From positions 143,832 to 207,831 of the forward strand of contig CAJNDS010000016.1 in NCBI GenBank assembly GCA_905221605.1: 64,000 bases of DNA, given 5' to 3'. The position numbers were made by a program, and so were the translations under genes. This document shows positions 1 to 11,800 of the stretch, piece after piece. Origin of the DNA: Symbiodinium natans (lineage: Eukaryota; Sar; Dinophyceae; Suessiales; Symbiodiniaceae). The notes under the pieces were generated by a model. That model did not search any database, was not told where the DNA came from, and was given only the letters and a program-made list of their open reading frames with translations. Position 1 is the stretch's first letter. The number at the start of each line of letters is the position of its first letter.

Positions 1-1
1 T

Positions 2-913
2 GCAGTAAACATGGCGGAGCTCGGTTGGCACATGACCGGATCGGCGCAATGTGTGCTGGATGTTGCTTCCCGCAGAGCCAGACTGTGGAACGCAGCAGAT
101 TCAAGCTTAGCAGGGACTGTGTTCACCATGTGTGACTGCTTCGGCAGCTCCTGGACGACCAGGTCGAAGCTCCTGCTGCTCGAGTGGGGCCTCTTAGATT
201 GGCCTGTGTGGTGCTCTACCAGGCTCATGGCCGATCGTAGCCTCGAAGCTTACACGGCATACTGTAAACTTCACCTCACTGTTTTGTGTCAATCTAAGCT
301 GCTTTCTGAGCTTAGCTGCCACACGGCTCCTGTGCTTTATTCGTCCTTGCCCGAACCCCCCTTCAACTTTGCGCAGCATCTTCCTTGGGAAGCCCTGCGT
401 GCAGTGTTGAGCCTCGTCAAGTTTAGGGCGGGGCACCTGAGGCTTGGACATGTGGAGGGCAAACCGTCGCAAGCCAATGTGCAACATTGCATCGCCTGTG
501 AACGCAGGTACTCTGCAGGAGCCTTGTGGCACCACGTCTGGCTCAATTGTAGTTTCTTCGAGCCGGAGAGACGCCTCTTACGCCGCTCCCTTGGCAAGGA
601 GCCGCAAGCAAATGAGGTTTGGACGCCTTCTACGAGCGAGGCTTTTGCGGACGTTTTGCTCATGGCCAAGACAATCCATGCAAAGCACAAGGTTTTTTGG
701 AAACGCATCTGATCTGCACTGCGAGCCGCTGCGCCTCAAAAAGCATACTGAGCACCCGCTTCGTCCGGTGCCTCAATGCTTTTGATGGCCCGTCCAGCCG
801 CTCAGTAAGTTCCAGGGTCGTTGGGGCTTTCTCTTTCTTTTTATGTTTCTGCCCTTGGACGGGGGCTCCATGCAGCTTGCTCGGCTGCCGCTACAGAACA
901 GAACAGAACCCGT
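2..913 (+). mobile_element. 3' end of a non-LTR (LINE) retrotransposon, reverse transcriptase C-terminus
   Basis: An open frame runs in from the left edge and ends with TGA at 710-712 (the part from the first Met is 233 codons). Near residues 160-180 it has CIACERR followed by WHHVWLNC, a C-x2-C-x11-H-x4-C arrangement. This CCHC motif is typical of the region downstream of the reverse transcriptase domain in non-LTR elements. The neighbourhood is rich in Leu, Arg and Trp, as usual there. After the stop there are about 200 nt of non-coding sequence ending at 894-911 in a short ACAGA-type repeat, which could be the element's 3' tail. The RT catalytic domain would lie left of the window. It sits upstream of, or in an early intron of, the nucleotidyltransferase gene that follows. 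The alternative is an unrelated zinc-binding protein; the CCHC spacing and tail favour a LINE. Confidence 0.55.
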
Positions 914-1151
914 AGCTTCTTTGTTTCCTGGGTTGAGACCTTGGCGGTTTCTGAGTACAAGAGAGAGACGGCCGAGTTGGTTTAGGTTTCCGTAAGTCCA
1001 AAAGAGGAGGGAACGCTCCTACTCCCCAGATCGCTCAAAAGTTCACAAAGCCTTAATCCCAAACCCCTCATTTCGTGAATTAAGCTGGTTGTTGAAGAAG
1101 CCTAAACCCTAAACCCCAAACCTACACCCTGGGTCTGGGCCAATTATCGAG

Positions 1152-4100
1152 GTGGACCGCATCCAGGCGGCGGCAAGGCACCTCGGGATCGAGGTGCGAT
1201 GTGCGCCGCTGATTCCTGGGCCGTGCTTTGGGTTTAAAGTGTTTTTGTTGTTGTCATAGGGTTTTGTGGGGTTTTATGAGGTTTCATAAGGTTCTATAGG
1301 CTTTAAGAGGGTTTATGGGTTTTTCAGGGTTTATAGGGTTTATGGGGTTTAAAGGGTTTGCGTAGGGTGTAGGGTTCTCCCCCATGTTAAAATTGCTCTG
1401 GGTTTACAGGGTTTATGGGGTTGACAGGGTTTGTAGGGTTTATAGGGTTGAGAGGGTTGATAGGGTTGATAGGGTTCATAGGCTTTATAGGGTTTTGACA
1501 GTTTGCAGGGCTGAGGGTTTGTTCATTTTCCCCCTTTTCGAATAAGGGACTTCTTGGATCAGTTTTTCGTCAGAAGATTTGGGGTACAACGTGCAACTTG
1601 GACTCACACATCCGTGTAAGGCTCGTGCTTAGGAAGGAGGTACTTGTAGGTTCTAACCCGCCCTCAACCCTATATACCCTAAATCCCAAGGCCTAAACGT
1701 TGCTGCCCAAAGCTGGCGAGTTTACCCTGTGACAGGGTGAGGTCGTTCCCTTCGGCTCGCATGCGAACGGCCTGCCGGGAGCTTGGATTCTTCCTAGCAG
1801 ACCAGGGCAGAACCTCCAAACCCTGAATCGCCAGGGTTTAGGGTTTAGGGGCTTTCTCGGGTTACTACGGCGACTTTTTTGTCTGGGGTTTCCTACGGGG
1901 TTGCGTCTGTTGCATAGCTTTTGAAACAACTGCAACAACCGATATATTTCGTTTCAACTGCGACGTTTGAAATCATCTGAAACAGTCGGAGCAATGGAAT
2001 AGATTTCGTTTGTTTCAAGTTGTTAAACCCCTCGGGAAACCCGTGGGCCGTGCGAGTTCAGAGGTTTTGAACATGTTTCAACTGCTGCCCTTCAAAGCAT
2101 TTTTCGAAACATTTAAAACCCCGGCCCCGATGGTTGCCCGACGGATTTCAACTTAAAACTTTTTGAGAGAAGAAAGCAAGCAAAGCTAATGAGTCAAAGG
2201 CTCTGAATGTTTTGAATGCTGCAGCTCAAAAGCACCGAAACTCGAAACAGTAGAAACTGTGACTATTTCAAGCCCCTAAGCCCGAAACCCCTAAGAATGT
2301 GTCAATTTAACTAATGTCTCAAAAGTTGAAACATTTGACATGCCGGGGCCTCTGATTTCCGAAGACCTTGTGGCCCGAACTTTAGCAACATTTTTCACTG
2401 CACATATCGCTATAACTGTAAGCGCAGATACAAATAGAGCTTCGAGTTTATAGGGTTTAGGGTTCAGGCCTCGTGGAGGTTTAGATTTTGAAGGGTGGGG
2501 GTGGTGGGGGTTGCGGATGTAGGAAGTTTGGGTTTACCGAGCTTGCCACCATGGAATCCCCATTGCCCTCCTACGAGAGAGCTTGATCGAACAAACCTGG
2601 TTGAAAACACGTCTATCTGGGCTATGAACTTGCGGACCCTAAACCCTAAACCCGAAGTCATCGTGATCTACAAATCTGCGACTTGCCCGCTCGCCCTCGC
2701 CTCCCGCCAAGGTGCACTGCAAATTCTGATTGCGATGTCACTTTCGTGCCACAAGAGGCCCCTGAGCCCTGAACTACTTGGAGGTTCATGGGTAGTTACA
2801 AGTAGGGTTATAAGTACCATAAACAAGGTTAGAACCAAGTATATGTTTAGTTACCCTAATTATATAACCCCGCCATGAAACCTCAAGTCGACACCTGAGA
2901 TCCCGAAGCCCAGAAGCTTTGCCCATAAAGCCAAACCCAGTGAACCCCTAAATGCTCAAAGGCCCTTAGCGGTTAGGGTTTAGGGTTTAGGGTTTAGGGT
3001 TTAGGGTTTAGGGTTTCATTCTTGTTTGGTTGTATTCGGATTTCTGGTCTCTGGTTTTGGTGGCTTCGGACGGCTCTTGGTTGCTCAGCTTGGTCCCGAA
3101 ACGCTCGTAGCCTCTAGGCGCTTTATCGTATTTTAGGATAGTGATCGTTTTTCTGGTTGGGCAGAATAGTACCTTACCATTCCTTGCCCCCTCCCCCGCC
3201 CCCCCCGCCAAAAATCAAACAAAGAAGAAATACTGCAATCCCCATGTTAGGAACCCCCAAAATCGTACCGCTATTTTCGGAAGCTTTTTTCTCTTTGCCA
3301 GAAGCAGTGCCAGGACGTTTGGGGCGAGGCGGCCCTGCACATCCTCAAGCTCATTGCGCAAGAGCTTCCGAGGACCCTCCCAGGGCTTAGTGCTTAGGGT
3401 TGAGGGTTTTGGGTTAGAGTTTACGGTTTAGGGTTTGGGGTTTAGGGTTTAGGGTTTTAGGGTTTAGGGTTTTGGGTGTTGGGTTTAGGGTTTAGGGTTT
3501 AGGGTTTAGGGTCCGACTTGGAGCTTGGTGGGTAGTCATCGGCGGGTGGACAGTAGGTTCACTTCAACCAAAGTAGACCCCCTAAACCCTAAACCCTAAA
3601 CCGGAGGCAAGAAAGTGGGGCGGATCAGGGCTCTTTGGGGCTGTCAACGGGACACTTGGGAATCTGATGCTCCCCCTTATACTAACAGTCCTGCAGAGGG
3701 ATTATAGTACCCCTATTACAATCCCTATTAAGGACTCCAAGGCTGAGATGCAAATCAAGTTTTCACAGAGCTTAGCGTGTAGGATTGGGGCGCAAAAGCT
3801 AGGCCTTCGCCTGTTAGGGTTGATGTCTTTTAAGGGGTTTCGGGTTTAAGGGCTGGTTTTTGTCAGAGTTTAGGCATCGTAGGTGGTGCCCCACACAGGA
3901 CATGTGCAAAAGAGAATCTCTCAGACCAACCCTAAACCCTAAAACCAAAAAGTTTTTTTTACAATGGTTCGAGTAGCCCTAAACTTCACAAACTTTGATG
4001 CCCAAAGCTCTCAAACAGACTTTGGAAGCTCAGGGTTTAGGATTTTAGGTTTAGGATTCAGGGTTTAGGGTGTGTGGTTTAGGGCTGTCAGGGTGCTTTG

Positions 4101-5820
4101 GGATTTGGGGGCTTTCGGTGGCTTTGCTGTTGGCTTCCTTAGGGGTTTTAGTGCCCGAGCCCTAAACTCCGAAAGGGGATCCTAGTTGAGCTCAACCTGA
4201 TGGGGTTGGGGTTTAGGGTTTAGGGTTTAGGGTTTAGGGTTTAGGGTTTAGGGTTTAGGGTTTAGGGTTTAGGGCTTAGGGTTTAGGGTTTAGGGTTTAG
4301 GGTTTAGGGTTCAGGCTTGACCCTAAACCCTCTGCTGCCCAGTCACGGCTTCAAGAGCATCATCCAAATCTTCCAGGCCGCACCCTCCCGAAACCCTACA
4401 GCAAACTCCAGGAAGTTGGAGCATGGAGTGCTATACTTTGTTTTTTGTTTCTGGGTTCCTATTCTGGCTACTTATACCTAAAGAGTATATACTTTTTTCC
4501 AAGTGTCCAAAGTAGGGGGAGCACGGTTCAAAGATCTTTCGTACACCTGCTTTGGTATGGTGATAAAGGATTTTCCAACTCTTTGGAGTTTTCTGTAAGA
4601 ACCCGAACCCCAGTCGAAGGCCCTGAGCTGAGCTTCTGCTCTCAGGGTTTGTGGGTGTTACGGCCTTAGGGTTTGGGGATTTTGGGGAGCAGGGTTAAGA
4701 GTTTGTTGGGTGCAGGGTAGAGGTCTATACCGGGTTTATATACGGCTCAGACACCCTGCGCCCTACACCCGCATGAGATCCCCAAATGACTTCTCATTTC
4801 AGGCAGCAGCGTTCAACCGCCCAGCTGATGCATTAGGAGGGGCCATAAATCCTGAGCCCTTAGCCGTAAACCCGATTTGGAGGTTCATGAATACTTTTCA
4901 GTGGGTTATAAGTAGGGTAACCATAAGTATAATTGGTTTTTACCTTATCCAGTGTACTTCTAACCCCATTTATAGCTACCCATGAACCTTCAAGTAACAA
5001 TCCCCAACGGGTGACATCTGGGTTTGGGGCATCGCTTGCGGGCATGATACAGGCGTCCATTCCGATCATCAAATGCATCGACAAAGGCCCTCGGGTTGGG
5101 CTTTGAGTCTAGGGCTGGGTGTTTAGGGCTCTGGGTTTAGGGTCCCAAAGGGTTTACGTAGAGGTTGGGGCTTTTGCGTGAGGGTTTCGGGCTTAGGGCC
5201 GTTTCTAGAGCCTACTTGAGGGCTCGTGCACAGTAATTAGCAAGGGATTTCAATGCATGCCTTAACCTTAACTATGGCGGCACATACTTCTGATAAGGGT
5301 TTAGGGTTTAGGGTTTCCTACCTTTGCTACCCGTGGACTTTCAAGGAGGGTTGAGGGTTGGGCTTTCGCTCCTCTTGATGTTTACTGTAAGACTACCATG
5401 CATGTGGACCTCCAGCCCTATATGGCTACGGAGCTTTGGGGGGGGTGGGGGGAGTGGGGGGGCTGCGCAGCAAAGGGATTTCAGCAGAAGCTCCCCCAGT
5501 CTGGGGCTTGAGAACTGTTAGGGCTAGGGGCTGTGAAGTTGGAAGGGGTCTACGTCTTGGGGTAGTGTCATGGTCCCTTAGTATGGGCCGTTAAAAGGGT
5601 ACCCCCCCTTATATACCCCTTATATACCCTGAACTACCCGCAGGGTAGGGTTTAGGTGGAATTATACGTCTTGAACATCAGGTGGAGTCGAAGTGGATCT
5701 CTGCATCGGGAATCACCTTGGCATCCACAACAGCAGGTTGGCAAGACTTGACTTGATTCAGCGCTCGCTCTCTCTCTCTCTCTCTCGCTCGCTCTCTCGC
5801 TCTCCCTCTCTCTCTCTTTT

Positions 5821-5860
<40 letters not shown>

Positions 5861-8800
5861 GTATTTAATACTTCAGGCTTCATTTCAGGTTATGTGGTGC
5901 TTGTGTGCCTTCAGCCTTTTCCCAAGACCCGCTGCGGCCCACCGAAACAAAAGTGGCAGCTTAGACGTTTGATTGGCCCAAGGGCTTCAGAGGGTTTCGA
6001 CGGCCGAGCGCATCATCAGAGGAAGCCGTCAACTGTAGCAGACTCCGAGCTTCACAGGGTTTAGGGTTTAGGGTTTAGGGTTTAGGGTTTAGGGTTTAGG
6101 GTTTAGGGTTTAGGGTAGGGCCTTGCAAAAAAGGGTCGGTCGTTCTTGCTGACTGATGGGCTGTTCTACTTGAGGCCATGTTTGTAGGTGGCTTTTGCAG
6201 TAGGACCCCTTACAAAAAGAACCAGCCCAGCACACAAAGAGAGGGCCAACCTCGAGAACTCTGCTTGAAGGTTCATGGGTAGGGTTAGAAGCAACAAAGC
6301 TATCACCTGCTATAATTATAGTTACCCTTGCCCAGAACCCCACTAATACAACGACGCGTGAACCTTCAAGAAGCGCCAGCTCTGAGCTGGCAGCATTCCG
6401 TGACAGGCTTGTGGCAGCCTATTGTCAGCTGGACATGCGTGTAGGGGAGGCCCGGGAGTTTTTGGAAATCCTGGTGCCGTATCCCTAACAGGTGCAGAAT
6501 TTTCCTGAGTCCTATGAAGAGCCCTAAGAACTAATCCATAAACCCGAGTCCTTAAGCTTCAATCCCTAAACCCTCTTGAAGTTTTCAACGTTCACACGGG
6601 GCTCGAGTTGACTAGGCTTCAATATCCCCCTTATTACGCACGATTTCGAAAAACATAGGATGCTGTAGCATCTGTTGGTACGTGTTAGTTTGTTATATAG
6701 TCTTTTTCGAGTCTACTAGTAGTGTGCTTTCGTTTCTTGAATCGAAAGGAAAGAGTGTTTCCAACTCAGGAATACTCCTTACCATAGGGATTGCGGAGTG
6801 TCTGGGCTCTAGCTTCGTTCCGTCATATAGCTAGAGGACGAGAGCGCGACGAAAAATCAGGCGATGTAGCTTCTAGTTCCTTTGCATCGCTAGAGGAGGG
6901 AGCCCGACGAAGAATCAGACGCTTAATTGGCGACCCAGGTGAACGAAACCCCGAAGCAGTAAACCCCACAAATCCCTGAACCCCGAACCCTCAATGTCGA
7001 GTTGAAATCGAGTGTCGCATTGCTTAGGACCTGGAGGTCTTAAAACCGGTTCGTTTGCCCTTAGCAAACAAACACACACCTATGGGATTCCCTAAAGCCC
7101 TGAATGACGCCCACACCCCAAAGCCTTAAAGTAAGCCCTGAACGTATCCTTGCGTACACGGACACATCAATAACGGCGGTCTATGCCACGAGAGCGCGTG
7201 ACTTGGGAATCTGGGTATAAGGGTGAACGAGAGGTCTGCCGCGCTGTGAAGCACTGGGCGAAAGCCACAGAACTGATTGGCAGCACCCTCGGAGTGCGGG
7301 GGTTGTGCTCAGGGCTTTGGCTTTCAGGGCTCGGAGCTTGTAGGGTTCTTGGGGTGTCGGGCTTTGGGTTTCAGATGTTAAGGCAGAGCGGCAGAAATGC
7401 CTCCAAGCCAAAGGCAAAGGACACCGCAGGGATTGGGGCAGTACCAGTAGCAAGGGGGCCCCTTCTCGAATCGCGACCAAATAGGTCTTAAAAAACCTCC
7501 AAACCCCAAACCCGTGAGCTTTAAACCCTTTTAAACCCCAGCATTTTTCTAAGGTCCGGGCTTGAGGCCAGCACGGAACTTCTGGACCTCTGGGCTCAAG
7601 AGGTGAAGGTTAGGGTTTAGGGTTTAGGGTTTTAGGGTTTAGGGTTTAGGGTTTAGGGTTTAGGGTTTAGGGTTTAGGGTGGTTTAGGGTTTAGGGACAA
7701 TACAGTCGAGCCCTGCGGCTCTATGATTGGAACGACTAGGGGAATACGGCTTCCTTGGAGTTCATGGGGAGTGATAAGTAGAGTTAGAAGTACCCCAAGT
7801 AAAGGTTATAAGTAGAGCTACCCCACTTATAGCCCTACTTCTAGCTACCCATGAGCCTCCAAGTAGGGGACTCGAGAGGCTTCCGGAGCTAAACTCATGG
7901 TCTCCGAAGTTCTTTGTGAGAGTTAGGCAACCCTAAGCCCTAAACCCTAAACCCTAGAAAATAAACCTTAAACCCTAAATCCTATAGGGGCACAAGATCT
8001 CGCAGCAAGGCAGCATCGACGGGCATCTGAACTCCTATGTCCGATCCTCTGGGGGGGGGGGGGGGGGGGGGGGGGGGGAATGTATTGGACTTCTGAACTT
8101 TGGGGTTTAGGGTTTAGGGTTTAGGGTTTAGGGTTCAGGCTTAGAATTCGAGTTGGACACCTACACACCCCGAACCCTAAACGCGACACCCTTAGTCTCA
8201 GCGTATCCCAAAACCGCCACGATAAATAAGTCTGTGTGTATGTATATCATAGACATGTATGCATGTATAGATAGTGCTTTAAAGAATGTTCCTTTGTAGA
8301 CTTGAGCCAGCCAAGGGCAACACCCTCAACGCCTGAACACCGGCAAGCCCCAAACCCACGCCCCGAGTTTCTGCGAACCCTATAAACGCTCGACCCTGTA
8401 TGCGCTTGACCCTAAACCCTAAACCCTAAACCCTAAACCCTAAACCCTAAACCCTAAACCCTAAACCCTAAACAACCCTAAACCCTGAAACCTAAACCTA
8501 CGGCACTTCATCAGCCCCTGGCTTGAAGTGAAGTGATTGAAGTGTTTCAAAGCTGCGGTCGCGATACCAAGAGATTCAGGGCTTAAATGGTCCTTCGTTC
8601 AAGAGTTTCACTTCGGCTTACTGGAGCTTATAGGGGGGTTACCCTCCTCCCTCAAAGCACCCCGAGAAATCTCTGTAGGATCTGCGGGCCTAGCTACCCC
8701 AGAAACAAGAGTCTTTGGAGCCTTGGTGTTAGGAGCTCATGGCATGTGGAGGCTTATATAGGGTTCCTCCGATAGGCATTTGAGAGTTTAGGGTTTAGCG

Positions 8801-11800
8801 TAAACTACACACACGTTGGCTTGCAACATGTTACGTGCTGCAAGGCCTACACGCTTCTGGCGTTGTACTACCTGATGTGCTGCAGCGAGCCTCTGGTGCC
8901 CAACCTTCAGGAGACTGGGGCGATGGGGGTGCGAGGAGTTTAGGGTTTTAGGCTTTGTGGTGCTTTACTGTAACTTTACATCTTTAGCCTTTTTGGGCTT
9001 ATTGGGTTTCTTAATAAGGCAGCTAGAAATTTAATTTATATCTGCCCTCCTAAGTGCAGCCAAGTAGGGAGCCGCTGTATTGCTTACCGCGGGGGTGCTT
9101 TTCTTTGGAGGACCTTGCAGCTCATCCCGACTGTGATCCTGTCCCGGTCATTGTGCAGCGCCTAGCTTTGCCTGGGAATTTTGGGGGTTTAGGGCTTAGG
9201 GCTTAGGGTTTTGGGTTTTGGGGCAATTTAGGGGTTTGTAGTTTAGGGGGGGGGGGGGGGGGGGGGGGTCCAGGTGCGGAAATTGCAGATTCCACACTGC
9301 AGGAAGGACTGTTGCGCCCTTTACAGATAGGATCTTAAGCTTAGGTCTGTGGCGTTGGGCTGTTGCAGGTCTTAGCCTGCGATTATCAACTAAGGCTTTA
9401 AGGGTTTGAAGGGTTAGAATTAAGGTTTATAGGGGCTTAGCGTCAGGTTTGGGGAGCGGGTCGGAGTGGTATAGGAAAAGGTGCCTCAACAGTCAGGAAA
9501 GCCAGAGTGCGATGGTTCCTTCGGCGAACAACAGTGCAATCTGTCAACGCACCCGGGGGCATACGAAGTTACGAGGTTGAGGAAATGGAGAGTTTAGGTT
9601 TAGGGGTTAGGGCTTAAGATTGAGCCTCCCAGTTACGCAAGAAGCTTTTGGCCTTCGGAAGCCTCAACACCTATACTCCCAGCTGTTGGGTTTAGGGGTT
9701 GGGCCATGCTCCACGGATTGAACCGCATACGGCACCGTCTTTTAAACCTGACGAGGGGCACTCTGCCCGCGAATAGGCAGGGCCTACTTGAAGGTTCCTG
9801 GGTAGCTATGAGTAGGATTAAAAGTACCAAAAAGAATGTTATACTTCCAATGATAACTATAGCTACCTTACTTGTATCTCGACTTCTAACTACCCATGAA
9901 CCTCCACGTAGCTTCACTTTGCCGACTGGGCGCCTGGCACGCTGTTCATAGCACGGCTCTGCAGCTGTCGCTTCCTTCCCGAATGGAGTTTGCCAGTGCG
10001 ATCCCACAGTTGTCTACCCCGAAAAGGGGAAATTAAACGGGTAGCTTGCGTGGATAGTGTGGGGGTCAGGGTACACCGTGTTGTAGTAGCAGTTTCTTCT
10101 CTACCTTGTCTCGGGTCGACGATGCAGAGCTTTGAGCCCAATATCCTAGCAACGGAGCTGCCCGGGACCCTATCTAGGCTAATGCACACTATGTCACAGG
10201 GATGCAGGGACTGAGAGGAAAGAGAGAGAGAGAGAGACAGAGAGACTGTGTGTGTCTGTGTGACAGAAAAACATTCATCGTTAGTCACCCAAACTCAAAT
10301 CCTGCTAAGGTCGAGTGTTGCAGCTTCCATCTTGACATATCAAAGAGGCTGTTAGGCTGTTTTCAGCCTCAGGGTAAGCCGAAAACTTGTAGAGCACCAT
10401 AGCTTGATGAAGCTTGACGATGTGCTCAGGATCGGAAGTGGGGGCAAAAGATTACCTGGGACTGCACCTCGTGCTCAAACTAGAGGGCACAAGGCTTCAG
10501 GCTTGAGTTACCTTACCTCGGTTTAGGGTTTAGGGGTTCCCAACTTACACCGTCGGAAGCCTAAACGGTCTCGAAACGCTTTTCTCTCAAGCTTACATGG
10601 GGTGAAGGCAAGTCCTCAGGTTCATTGGTCCCTGAACCCTAAGCCCCATACCCCCCGCCCTTCCTAAGGCCAAAAAACCCACCAATGCTCTCAGCCTCAC
10701 CATCCTGAACCCTAAACCCTAAACCCAAAACCCTAAACCCTAAACCTGAAACCTGGGCTTGGGCTTGGAGAGCTCCGGGTCGCGAACGGACATGGGCCTC
10801 TACCTCGGACCCCTGAAGGTTATACCCTTGGGTTCTGGGGACCCCTTTTTAACCATTTAGTCAGGGAATCTCAGGGCCATATGAAGGGAACCTCCTAGGG
10901 GTACATCCTTAGGGGTCCGAGTCTGACTACCTTGAAATCGGGGAGCCTGCTAGCCTTTCAGGGTGTAGGGGGGTAGGGGCTTTAGAGTTTAGGGACCCTA
11001 AGCCCGGAACCCGAAACTCGCAAGGATTTCGGGTGCTTAGGCTTAGGGGTGATTTGAGAGGCGTGCGGGGGGCCTGCGCGCTTGGATTCTGGGCTTACGG
11101 GTGTAAACCCTAAACCCTACAGGTTTTTGGGTCTAGGGACCACCCTGAACCCCTGACTCCAAAGGCCCCAACGGAGTGCCCTTGCTGAAGGCAAGTTCTA
11201 TGAAGATGTGGAGTTGCTGCCAAAGCGCCTTTGCTGCTTTCATGGAGACGTCGGGTTTCGGGCTTGCTGTGTCGGAGTGTGTTGCAAAGCAGGCCACAAC
11301 TTGGGGATGTGCCAACAGGCGTAGGGTTTAGGGAGTAGGGATTAGGGTGTAGGTAGAGCTTATGAAGCCCCCGAATTGAAAGAACACTAGACGGGCCTCG
11401 GAACTGTACCTGAATCTGACCATTATATACTCTATATAGCTCTCATATTCACCTTATACGTTCTCTAACTCTAGAAACCCAAGTGCCACCAAAGGAGCCC
11501 CTATATGCAGCCTGTAAGAGCCGCTCCTTGCGTTGATATGTTCAACGTGGCAGTCATGGCCTGCACGAGGAGTCCAGGTTTGGGGATGTTTTGTTTCTTT
11601 TGTCTGTGCTGAGACAATGACAACCAATCCTGATGGCGGCCCGAAACCTAAAGCCTAAATGCCCAGAATCCCTCGATGCCTTAACCCCTAGACCCTAAAC
11701 CCGAAACCCTAAATCCTAAACCCGAAGTCCATCCTTAGGGCCCGCAAAGGGCTTCGGCTTTAGAGTCTGCTCAGGACGCAGAACAAGGACAGTGTTGAGA

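Noticed and set aside
1574..1613. Exon-like segment KIWGTTCNLDSHI with a good acceptor
   Set aside because: Exons 1193 and 1736 join in phase 0 and family order directly; inserting it would break the phase.
5370..5420. Segment TTMHVDLQ resembling the third-Asp strand
   Set aside because: The exon at 5682-5736 gives a far better match (EVDLCIGN) in the correct phase.
5693..6064. 123-codon + frame containing VDLCIGNHLGI
   Set aside because: Only its first part, up to 5736, is real exon; beyond the GT donor it runs through the CT microsatellite.
7572..7602. Small exon-like segment TELLDLWAQE
   Set aside because: Good borders, but the flanking nucleotidyltransferase exons already join in phase without it.
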